DNA from: Megasphaera hominis
GTDB taxonomy: Bacteria; Bacillota; Negativicutes; Veillonellales; Megasphaeraceae
Assembly: GCF_014269395.1 (NCBI RefSeq)
Contig: NZ_JACOGK010000038.1
Location: 1-21,742, forward strand
Length of the DNA stretch: 21,742 nucleotides
Reading direction: 5' to 3'
Below, piece after piece: positions 1 to 6,074 of the stretch (the stretch's first letter is position 1; every line of letters starts with the position of its first letter). The notes beneath the pieces were generated by a model. That model did no database searches. It was not told where the DNA came from and was given only the letters and a program-made list of their open reading frames with translations. The position numbers were made by a program, and so were the translations under genes.

Positions 1-125
1 GAAAGTCTTACCTCAGGCAGTGTCCAACTTATTAAAAAGTACTGTTCAACTTTGCGTCAAATTATATTTCTGATTCTAATTTTTTAGATTTTAGTGTCCA
101 AGTTTTGTTGACCAGTGCACTACCG
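1..125. other. AT-rich non-coding stretch, possible insertion-sequence end remnant
   Basis: No convincing gene is present. The stretch is much richer in A and T than the neighbouring genes. It carries the 9-mer AGTGTCCAA twice, at 19-27 and 93-101, and a looser version (CTGTTCAAC) near 43. Repeated short motifs of this type at the edge of an AT-rich patch can be the worn end of a transposable element. No transposase fragment is visible, so this remains a weak guess. Confidence 0.2.
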
Positions 126-129
126 AGCG

Positions 130-176
130 CTTCGCGCCCACCTTCCCCACATGGGGAAGGCACAGAGGGAAAGCCT
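130..176 (+). repeat. Two-hairpin intergenic repeat, copy A
   Basis: A short GCG/CGC hairpin (around 128-138) is followed by a perfect 8-bp stem, CCTTCCCC at 141-148 and GGGGAAGG at 153-160 with an ACAT loop. The tail CACAGAGGGAAAGCC follows. The same layout (first hairpin, second hairpin, tail ending GGGAAAGC) recurs at 249-302 (inverted), 403-450 and 3599-3632. It looks like a REP-like intergenic element. The family name is not known to me. Confidence 0.6.
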
Positions 177-248
177 TCGAGCCGTATACTTTCAATTTAA
201 TAAGTGTATCATCGAAAAGAATTGATTTTTTAGGATTTGAAAAGCATT

Positions 249-302
249 GGCTTTCCCCGGCGTTAGACCGGGGAGAGTACGCGCGGCTGGGCCGCGGGGG
301 AG
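249..302 (-). repeat. Two-hairpin intergenic repeat, copy C (inverted)
   Basis: Read on the minus strand, a CGCGGC/GCCGCG hairpin (282-296, loop of 3) is followed by a CCCCGG/CCGGGG hairpin (255-273, loop of 7) and then AAAGCC. The order of elements matches copy A although the stem sequences differ, so structure rather than sequence seems to be conserved. Confidence 0.55.
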
Positions 303-402
303 AGAGGCGGTTTGTTGAAATGATATGTTTTTGTATCAACCTCTATCGCCGGCCATTAGGCTTTATCATATCAACGTTATTACTACTAATTTCGACTCTT
401 CC

Positions 403-450
403 GTCACCCATGGTGACACCTTCCCTCCAGGGAAGGCACAGGGAGAAAGC
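403..450 (+). repeat. Two-hairpin intergenic repeat, copy B
   Basis: The perfect palindrome GTCACC-CAT-GGTGAC (403-417) is followed by CCTTCCCT-CC-AGGGAAGG (419-436) and the tail CACAGGGAGAAAGC. The second hairpin and tail are close to copy A, while the first hairpin is unrelated in sequence. Between copies C and B (303-402) nothing else is recognisable. Confidence 0.6.
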
Positions 451-456
451 ACGTAC

Positions 457-494
457 AAAAACCTCGCACGGGCAATTGCCAACCCAGTGCGAGG
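457..494 (-). terminator. Rho-independent terminator of the MFS transporter gene
   Basis: The arms GTGCGAGG/CCTCGCAC (487-494 with 462-469) form a perfect 8-bp stem on the minus strand, followed by five U (457-461). It lies 29 bases past the stop codon of the MFS gene. The plus strand also has a short T-rich tail after the stem, so it may work in both directions. Confidence 0.8.
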
Positions 495-522
495 CCTTTT
501 CTTTATATCCTATATATACTTC

Positions 523-1830
523 TTAGTCTTCCGTACCGGCCAACTGCTTGCCCGGTTTTACAAAAATCCAGGCTACGATGGCTACGACGCCAAAGAGGGC
601 CGTATACGTAAAGGCATTATTCCAGCCGTAATTGGTAACGAAGAAGGCCGTTACGATCGGCGCCAGGACGCCGCCAATGTTGCCCCAGAGGTTCATCCAG
701 CCCGATACGGAACCGGTGTATTTGCCGCCCAGGGAAATAACCGTAGACCAGCTGGCGCTCATGGAGAAGCCCAAAGCACCTAAGGAAACGCTCATCCAGA
801 AGATCGTTTCTGCTGCGCCGCTGGCCGTATTGGCTGCGACGAAGAGGCCCAAGGAGGTGACCGCAACGCCGGCAATGGCCGTGAGCGTACGCATGGTGTA
901 CTGGCGGTTGCTGTCCTTGCTGTGTGCCATTCTATCGGAAATGAAGCCTGCTACAAAGACCATGGCCATGAGTGCAATCCACGGGAAGGAAGCCCAAATC
1001 CCCATGGATTTCAAGGACAAGCCGTGTACTTCCGTGAGGTACAGAGGCAGCCAGGCCAAAAAGACGTACATAATATAGTCGACAATGAAGAACTGAATCC
1101 CAACAGCCCAAAACTGAGGCGAGCGGAGGAAGCGGCTCCACGGAGCGGTCTTCTTTTCGCTTGCAGCAGCGCGGCCTTCGTTGATGTAGGCAGCTTCTTC
1201 TGCGTTTACGTACGGGCTGTCTTTCGGATCATCACAGGCATAGCGATGCCAAACCCAGGCGAGGACACAGCCGACGAGGCCGAAGATGATAAAGACGGCG
1301 TTCCAGCCCAAAGCCGCCATGAGCGCTACTGTGACCATCGGTCCTACGACGGGACCAAAGAAAGTCCCCAAGAGGATAGCCGAGCTGGCCTTACCCTTTT
1401 CGTCCTTATTGAACCAGTTGAACGTAGCCTGGCCTAAAGACGGAAATACCGGTCCTTCACCGAGGCCAAAGGCCAAGCGGACAGCCGCAAAGCTCAGCTT
1501 GCCCTGGGCAAAGGCCGTCAGGGCCGTAAAGCCGGACCACCAAAGAATTGCGCCGGCACCGGTCTTGCGAAGACCAAATTTTTCAGCCAGCATGCCGCCA
1601 GGCACCTGCATGAGCGCATAGCCCGCAAAGAAACACGTCTGAAGAAAACCCATGTCCATTTTAGTAAAACCGAATTCCTGCATAATGACGGGTGTTGCTA
1701 CGGACAGGTTGACGCGATCCATATAGGCGACAAAGCTGATGAGAAAAATAAGAAAGGCGATTTTCCAGCGAAAATTCGTCATTGTACGTTGTTTTGCCTG
1801 CGACACAGCCGCAGAGATTGTCTTTTCCAT
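523..1830 (-). CDS. MFS transporter, anion:cation symporter (ACS) type, T-box controlled
   Basis: A 435-residue inner-membrane carrier of the major facilitator superfamily with about 12 hydrophobic segments. Family marks are the YMDRVNLSVA stretch in the first helix (36-45), loop motif A as GGMLAEKFGLR (78-88), the RLAFGLGEGPVFPS helix (118-131), and an acidic central loop CDDPKDSPYVNAEEAAYI (199-216) typical of the ACS family. Known ACS members import organic anions such as hexuronates, galactonate, phthalate or tartrate, so the substrate cannot be read from the family alone. The ATG is preceded by GGAAGGGG at about 9 bases. Transcription is under an isoleucine-type T-box leader (1901-2189), which points to a substrate linked to isoleucine supply, for example the amino acid itself or a branched-chain acid precursor. 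That link is inference. Confidence 0.9.
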   Translation of the reverse strand: MEKTISAAVSQAKQRTMTNFRWKIAFLIFLISFVAYMDRVNLSVATPVIMQEFGFTKMDMGFLQTCFFAGYALMQVPGGMLAEKFGLRKTGAGAILWWSGFTALTAFAQGKLSFAAVRLAFGLGEGPVFPSLGQATFNWFNKDEKGKASSAILLGTFFGPVVGPMVTVALMAALGWNAVFIIFGLVGCVLAWVWHRYACDDPKDSPYVNAEEAAYINEGRAAASEKKTAPWSRFLRSPQFWAVGIQFFIVDYIMYVFLAWLPLYLTEVHGLSLKSMGIWASFPWIALMAMVFVAGFISDRMAHSKDSNRQYTMRTLTAIAGVAVTSLGLFVAANTASGAAETIFWMSVSLGALGFSMSASWSTVISLGGKYTGSVSGWMNLWGNIGGVLAPIVTAFFVTNYGWNNAFTYTALFGVVAIVAWIFVKPGKQLAGTED

Positions 1831-1900
1831 AAGCGCATACCCCTTCCGATACAGTTACATCGAACCGCTACTCCTCACTAATAACCGCCTCAGAGGGTAC

Positions 1901-1937
1901 AAAAAACCCCTGCTGCCCTATATTAGAGCAACAGGGG
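1901..1937 (-). terminator. T-box attenuator terminator
   Basis: A 10-bp stem of CCCCTGTTGC (1937-1928) with GCAGCAGGGG (1916-1907), containing one G-U pair, is followed by six U (1906-1901). This is the off-state hairpin of the T-box leader, 71 bases before the MFS start codon. Confidence 0.85.
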
Positions 1938-2189
1938 CGATGTCTCGCGGTACCACCCTGTCATTATACTTCATGCCTTTTGACAGACAGCCTGTAACGC
2001 TGGCCAGCGGCTGTACCTAGGACTCCCGGGCATCTTCAGTACAGCGACTCCAGGGTGATGTCGATATGATACCTGTCCACCGGCATCTCAGCAGCGCCGG
2101 CTCTCTGTAGGACTATCCCCTACCATATCTTTTCCCTTTCTTCGTCTCTATGCGGCACTACAGATAAGCAGTGCTTGTATTAGTGAGTT
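1901..2189 (-). promoter_or_regulatory. T-box leader, isoleucine (AUC) specifier
   Basis: The minus strand carries the T-box core AGGGTGGTACCGCG at 1946-1959. Stem I pairs GATATGGTA with TATCATATC, and below it AGGG pairs with CCCT. The internal loop between these helices reads GAC-AUC-A on its 3' side, which places the specifier AUC (Ile) at 2057-2059, followed by the expected purine. The distal AGAGAG and GCTGAGA motifs are present. The antiterminator (ACAGGG with CCCCTGT) shares bases with the terminator, so the two folds exclude each other. The base after UGG is U, which would pair with an A discriminator, as in tRNA-Ile. Uncharged tRNA should allow read-through into the MFS gene. Confidence 0.9.
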
Positions 2190-2195
2190 GCGCTT

Positions 2196-2224
2196 ATTAT
2201 CCTCGAAAAAGGGGACCTTGTCAA
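2196..2224 (-). promoter_or_regulatory. Promoter of the T-box leader / MFS transcript
   Basis: A perfect -35 box TTGACA (2224-2219) and the -10 box GATAAT (2201-2196) are separated by 17 bases. Transcription should start near 2189, about 360 bases before the MFS start codon. The motif TTAAACG occurs twice just upstream (2248-2254 and 2272-2278, 24 bases apart). It could be an additional protein-binding site. Confidence 0.85.
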
Positions 2225-2308
2225 GCAATTTTTTAAAACTTTTTCGGTTAAACGTTATATATCCTAACACATTAAACGATATACTTAAAATCAGCCCCTG
2301 TGAACTGC

Positions 2309-2890
2309 CTATTCGATAGCTGTAATGACACGTGCATCTGCAGCTTGCCGCAATGTGGCATCGGTCACTTCTTCGTTCCGGTCCATGTATACTTCGAGGG
2401 CCTGCAAATCCTCCCGGACCTGTACGTCGTGTACACCCGGGATGGACGCAAAGCGTTCCACCAAGGTCTGGAAGGCGGCGCCATCAGCCACGTGGACGAG
2501 CTTGTAATCAAGGCGTTCAATGCGGAAAATGACCGGCCGCGTGCCATCAGAACAGCAGGCGATCATCTGGTGTTCGTCGCGCATCCAGCCGCGCATGATA
2601 GAGCCGCCCTGCAGGCCCGTATAGATATAGCGGGCAATGGCGTCCCACGCTTCCGAACAGTGAGGCATAGCCGGACCGCCGGCCACGCCGTCTGCCGTGT
2701 AGCTCGTCTTTTTCAGCGTATTAAGGCCCATGTGCCAGAAATCATCCGTAAGGCCATAGCGTTCAAAGACAAACGTATCGCCTACGTTGTAGCACGGGCA
2801 GGCGCCGGACTGCGGGTCGGCACAGTAGGCTGCCTGTAATTCCGGATAGAGTTTTTTATCGATAACCGTGACTTTGACTTTGTATTGCAT
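2309..2890 (-). CDS. TIGR04076 family protein with C-terminal extension
   Basis: A 193-residue soluble protein. The N-terminal ~126 residues look like the TIGR04076 family of unknown function: cysteines near the start (C23, C31, C33), a central SEAWDAIARYIY segment (79-90), and an ACCSDGTRPVIF block (111-122) close to the usual C-terminus of the family. Residues ~127-193 are extra and resemble a ferredoxin-like (HMA-type) fold in alternating strands and helices, but have no CxxC metal motif. The start has a strong AAAGGAGG site 8 bases upstream. It lies 38 bases downstream of the flavoprotein gene and is probably co-transcribed with it. The pairing with redox flavoproteins suggests a redox or metal-linked role, which is not established. 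No clear terminator is seen after the gene. Confidence 0.75.
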   Translation of the reverse strand: MQYKVKVTVIDKKLYPELQAAYCADPQSGACPCYNVGDTFVFERYGLTDDFWHMGLNTLKKTSYTADGVAGGPAMPHCSEAWDAIARYIYTGLQGGSIMRGWMRDEHQMIACCSDGTRPVIFRIERLDYKLVHVADGAAFQTLVERFASIPGVHDVQVREDLQALEVYMDRNEEVTDATLRQAADARVITAIE

Positions 2891-2928
2891 GAAAGCTGCC
2901 TCCTTTTATCTTTCTAAGAGCTTTTTAC

Positions 2929-3465
2929 TCACAATGTATTGCCCAAACGATAGGCTTCCTTGGCAAAGGCCGTGCCCTCCAAATGGGCGGCATCAGTGCA
3001 GCCGTGGGCGTAGACGGCACCGGCGGCCTGCCAGCCTAAGTAGCGCATATCCGTCTGGAACCAAATGCGCATGCCGTCCATGAAGGACGGATCCGGATTG
3101 GACCCGGTCACGAGGAGGATGCATTTCTTCCCTGTGCCGCGGATATGGTCGTCAATGCCGTGATAGCGGTCGATGAGGGCCAGAAACTGGGCCGACGCGG
3201 CGTGGTAATACAAGGGCGTCGCGTAAATCAGGGCGTCTGCCTTTTCTATTTTTTTGTAAATGTCCGTCATAGCATCGTCATAGATGCATGGGTTCTTGCC
3301 ACTTTCACAATGATTGCAGCCAATGCAGGGATGGACGTCCACAAAGGCCGCATCCACCCGGTCGACAGTATGACCTGCTGCGCGGGCGCCGTCTATGGCC
3401 TGTTCAGCCAAGTAATTCGAGCAGCCGTGACGGTGAGGGCTGCCGGTGATGACGAATACGTTCAT
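2929..3465 (-). CDS. Flavodoxin-fold NAD(P)H-dependent oxidoreductase, iron-sulfur flavoprotein type
   Basis: A 178-residue cytoplasmic FMN protein. The N-terminal phosphate-binding loop reads TGSPHRHGCS (7-16), and the second FMN contact is ATPLYYHAASAQFLALIDRY (82-101). Between them are four cysteines in the arrangement C47-x2-C50-x2-C53-x6-C60, the pattern seen in iron-sulfur flavoproteins and related NADPH-dependent FMN reductases. It could bind a cluster and shuttle electrons from ferredoxin or NAD(P)H. The acceptor is unknown. The ribosome binding site AGAGGAGA, 8 bases before the ATG, is part of the first unit of the hairpin array upstream (3471-3632). Confidence 0.85.
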   Translation of the reverse strand: MNVFVITGSPHRHGCSNYLAEQAIDGARAAGHTVDRVDAAFVDVHPCIGCNHCESGKNPCIYDDAMTDIYKKIEKADALIYATPLYYHAASAQFLALIDRYHGIDDHIRGTGKKCILLVTGSNPDPSFMDGMRIWFQTDMRYLGWQAAGAVYAHGCTDAAHLEGTAFAKEAYRLGNTL

Positions 3466-3470
3466 ATTTT

Positions 3471-3632
3471 TGTATCTCCTCTGTCCCCGCTTCGCGGGAA
3501 TTTTTTTTTATATCCCCTCTATCCCCGCTTCGCGGGACTTTCTTTTGCCTATCCCCTCTATCCCCGCTTCGCGGGACTTTTTTGTATATCCCTCTATCCC
3601 CGCTTCGCGGGACTTTCCCCCTAAGGGAAAGC
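3471..3632 (-). repeat. Tandem array of four hairpin repeats in the leader of the flavoprotein gene
   Basis: Four near-identical units each contain CCCGC-TTC-GCGGG (3486-3498, 3524-3536, 3563-3575, 3599-3611), spaced 38, 39 and 36 bases. On the plus strand each is followed by a T-rich run. On the minus strand each is followed by a Shine-Dalgarno-like GAGGGGATA or GAGGAGATA, and the last of these is the actual ribosome binding site of the flavoprotein gene. The upstream edge of the array has a further CTTTCCC/GGGAAAG hairpin (3613-3631), just past the nitroreductase stop. The whole lies between two co-oriented genes. Confidence 0.85.
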
Positions 3633-3639
3633 GATTGGA

Positions 3640-4167
3640 TTATTCTATGTAGTAGACGCGGTGTTCTTTGCGTGCGGCTGCTTCGGGATGGGGGCAATCG
3701 GCGTAGCCTAAGACGCAATGGCCAATGCCTTCCCATTCGCCTTCGATGCCCAGCTTTTTCAGGAGTTCCTTTCCATAGGGGAGCTCAAATTCTTCTTTGG
3801 CCCGGTGAATCCAGCAGCTGCCGATGCCTTCGGAATAGGCGGCGAGCATGAGGTTGCCCATGACCAGGCTGCCGTCATAGACGTGGTTGACCCATGTCTT
3901 ATCAGCCAGGACAATGAGTACGACCGGTGCGCCGTAGAAGGGGTCAAAGCCTTCGTCCCAGCCGCCGATTTTGCAGTTCAGCTTAGACAACTCGTCGCGG
4001 ATTTCCTTGTTCGTAAGAGCAATAATTTTCGTCGCCTGCTTGCCCATGCCGCTGGCGGCGTAGAGGCCGGCTTCGATGATCCGGTCGACGACGTCGCACG
4101 GCACCATATCGGGTTTATACTTGCGGATACTGCGTCGTTCTTCCATCGCTTTTATCATGTCATTCAT
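3640..4167 (-). CDS. Nitroreductase family protein
   Basis: A 175-residue FMN-dependent NAD(P)H oxidoreductase of the compact nitroreductase group. Visible marks are the FMN-phosphate-binding RRSIRKY near the N-terminus (11-17), the conserved AAS at 37-39, a YGAPVVLIV strand (78-86) and GIGSCWIHRAKEE (114-126), which shapes the active site. These enzymes reduce nitro compounds, quinones or flavins. The physiological substrate cannot be read here. GGGAGG lies 8 bases before the chosen ATG. A -10 box TATAAT is at 4208-4203 but no good -35 is visible. The flavoprotein and TIGR04076 genes follow on the same strand, which suggests a small redox operon interrupted by the hairpin array. Confidence 0.85.
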   Translation of the reverse strand: MNDMIKAMEERRSIRKYKPDMVPCDVVDRIIEAGLYAASGMGKQATKIIALTNKEIRDELSKLNCKIGGWDEGFDPFYGAPVVLIVLADKTWVNHVYDGSLVMGNLMLAAYSEGIGSCWIHRAKEEFELPYGKELLKKLGIEGEWEGIGHCVLGYADCPHPEAAARKEHRVYYIE

Positions 4168-4254
4168 TTCAATTCCTCCCTTTCGGTGTTAAAATTAGAT
4201 GTATTATATTTTGCAATCGCTGCGCCCTGTACGGCCTAGCCGGTCCGGGCGTAT

Positions 4255-4281
4255 TTTGCCGTCCTTGCCTGGTACGGCAAA
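4255..4281. promoter_or_regulatory. Inverted repeat upstream of the ABC exporter operon, candidate operator
   Basis: The arms TTTGCCGT (4255-4262) and ACGGCAAA (4274-4281) are perfect inverted repeats around 11 bases, ending 23 bases before the chosen start of the first ABC gene. A further GTACGGC occurs at 4229-4235, matching 4273-4279. No T-run follows, so it is not a terminator. The operon encodes its own Crp/Fnr-type regulator, for which this could be the target. The site also lies within the divergent region shared with the nitroreductase gene. Confidence 0.45.
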
Positions 4282-4304
4282 TGCAGCCTAAGGAGCTGAT
4301 TTCC

Positions 4305-6074
4305 ATGATAGGAATTACAAAGGGCCAGATCGATCATCCGGACCGCATTCTTTCCTATTTCAAACGGGAGCTGCCCATTCTCGGTATCGTCACCGTGACG
4401 GGCCTCCTCTACAACCTCGGCCTCGGCGCCGGCCCATACTTCGAAGGCCTCATGGCCCAGTGTCTCTACGATATACTGCGCCACGACGCAGTCCCTATGG
4501 ATATGGTGAAAATCGCTACAGCCTACGTCGTCGTCCTCGGCCTGGTCCAGGCCATGCGCGCCGGCAAGCGCTACAGCGTACGCATTTTTTCCGCCCAAAT
4601 CAGCTGGATCATGCGCCACACGCTGTACCATTCCCTGGTGCACATGAGCCGCCACGAGCTGGGCCGGGAAAATCTGGGCAACCTCATGACCAAGGCCGTA
4701 TCCGACGTCGATGCCTGCTCTGAGGGGATGCGGAAATTTACGACCGAAATCTTCGACACGGGCGTCGCCCTCGTAGTCTATTTCGTCATGCTCCTCGTCT
4801 ACGACTGGCGCCTGACCTTTCTCGCCTGCTGCATGATTCCCGTAGCCTACGTCCTGGCCAACCGCCTGAAGCACGTCGTAAGCCGCGCCAATATTGCCTA
4901 CAAGGGCGCCGAAGGACGCCTCAACCTGATGACCATGGACCGCATCAGCCACGCCTTGACGTACCGCATCAACGGCCGCGAGGCCCAGCGCAACGCAAGC
5001 TACGAAACGCAGCTCACAGCCTACGAAAAAGCCAGTGCCAAGGCCAACATCTTCGAAGGCAGCATGATGCCCATTTACAACGCCATCGCCATGGGCGGCA
5101 TGCTCATGATCTTCTACTTCGGCGGCCGCAACGTCTTAGGCGATGGCTGGATGGCCTGGGACATTGCCAGCTTTACGACATACGTCGCCTGCTTTACAAA
5201 GCTCGCCATCAAGACCAGCCACGCAGCGAAGCTCTTCAACGCCGTCCAAAAAGCCCAGGTCTCATGGCAGCGCTTAAAGCCCCTCTTAGGCCTCCACGTC
5301 GCCCAAGCCGAAGCGCCCGCGCAGGCGGCACCAGCCCCGGCAGCGCCGGTAACCCTGACGCTCTCGGATGTAACCTGCCGCTACGACGCGGCGTCACCGT
5401 CCCTAGCGCACCTTTCCTTCACGGCAAAGCCCGGTGAAATCATCGGCATTACAGGCGTCGTCGCCTCCGGCAAGAGCATGCTCGGCAAGCTCTTCATCGA
5501 TGAAGTCCCGTGGCGCGGGACAATCCGCCTGGGCGACCGCGATTTCCGGGACCTCACGCAGGCCGAACGGCGGTCGTACATTTCCTATATGGGCCACGAG
5601 CCAGAGCTCATGACGGCGACCATAGAGGAAAACATCGCCCTGGGCGATCCCATCGACGTCTGGCCCTATCTCCAAAGCGTCTGTCTCGACGAGGAAATTG
5701 CCGCCCTGCCGGACCAGGCCCAAACCGTAGCCGGCAGCAGCGGCACCCAGCTTTCCGGAGGCCAGCAGGCCCGTATCGCCCTGGCGCGGACCTTGGCCCA
5801 CGTAAAGCCCATCGTCGTCCTGGATGACCCGTTGGCCTCGGTCGATCCCAAAGGGGAAGGCCGCATTCTGGCCAACCTGCGCGCCGCCGGCCAGGACAAG
5901 GTCATCCTCTACATTTCCCACAGGCTCCTCCATTTCCCGGACTTTGACCGGGTCCTCTTTCTCCACGACGGCACGGGCACGTGCGGCACCCATACAGAGC
6001 TTATGAGCCGCTGTCCCGCCTACGCCGAACTCTACCGCAAGCAAGCAGAGGGGGTCGATTACGATGCACGCTAA
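4305..6074 (+). CDS. ABC exporter half-transporter with non-canonical catalytic residue (subunit 1)
   Basis: A 589-residue protein with an N-terminal six-helix membrane domain (about 20-310) and a C-terminal ATPase domain. The ATPase shows Walker A GVVASGKS (384-391), signature LSGGQ (483-487), Walker B IVVLDD (503-508) and switch histidine SHR (H539). Two key positions deviate: the catalytic glutamate after Walker B is Asp (D508), and the Q-loop glutamine is His (MGHEPEL, H431). With subunit 2 it should form a heterodimer with one degenerate and one active ATP site. I chose ATG 4305 because AAGGAG sits 9 bases before it. The upstream ATG at 4281 would place that site inside the gene. The last 11 bases overlap subunit 2. 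The substrate is unknown. The family includes drug, lipid and peptide exporters. Confidence 0.88.
   Translation: MIGITKGQIDHPDRILSYFKRELPILGIVTVTGLLYNLGLGAGPYFEGLMAQCLYDILRHDAVPMDMVKIATAYVVVLGLVQAMRAGKRYSVRIFSAQISWIMRHTLYHSLVHMSRHELGRENLGNLMTKAVSDVDACSEGMRKFTTEIFDTGVALVVYFVMLLVYDWRLTFLACCMIPVAYVLANRLKHVVSRANIAYKGAEGRLNLMTMDRISHALTYRINGREAQRNASYETQLTAYEKASAKANIFEGSMMPIYNAIAMGGMLMIFYFGGRNVLGDGWMAWDIASFTTYVACFTKLAIKTSHAAKLFNAVQKAQVSWQRLKPLLGLHVAQAEAPAQAAPAPAAPVTLTLSDVTCRYDAASPSLAHLSFTAKPGEIIGITGVVASGKSMLGKLFIDEVPWRGTIRLGDRDFRDLTQAERRSYISYMGHEPELMTATIEENIALGDPIDVWPYLQSVCLDEEIAALPDQAQTVAGSSGTQLSGGQQARIALARTLAHVKPIVVLDDPLASVDPKGEGRILANLRAAGQDKVILYISHRLLHFPDFDRVLFLHDGTGTCGTHTELMSRCPAYAELYRKQAEGVDYDAR

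Noticed and set aside
91..339. Minus-strand open frame of 82 codons in the left repeat region
   Set aside because: It is made mostly of translated hairpin repeats (copies A and C). No conserved sequence or ribosome binding site is present.
3471..3632. CRISPR-like array
   Set aside because: The units are 36-39 bases and contain one palindrome each, but almost the whole unit is repeated. There are no unique spacers and no cas genes.
3446..3652. Short frame with repeated PSIPASRDF peptide
   Set aside because: It is the translation of the tandem hairpin array. The peptide repeats simply follow from the DNA repeats.
4281..4304. Upstream ATG start for ABC subunit 1
   Set aside because: The AAGGAG site is located inside this extension and fits the ATG at 4305.
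4236..4952. Minus-strand open frame of 238 codons opposite ABC subunit 1
   Set aside because: Antisense shadow with no family match, lying over a clearly coding region.
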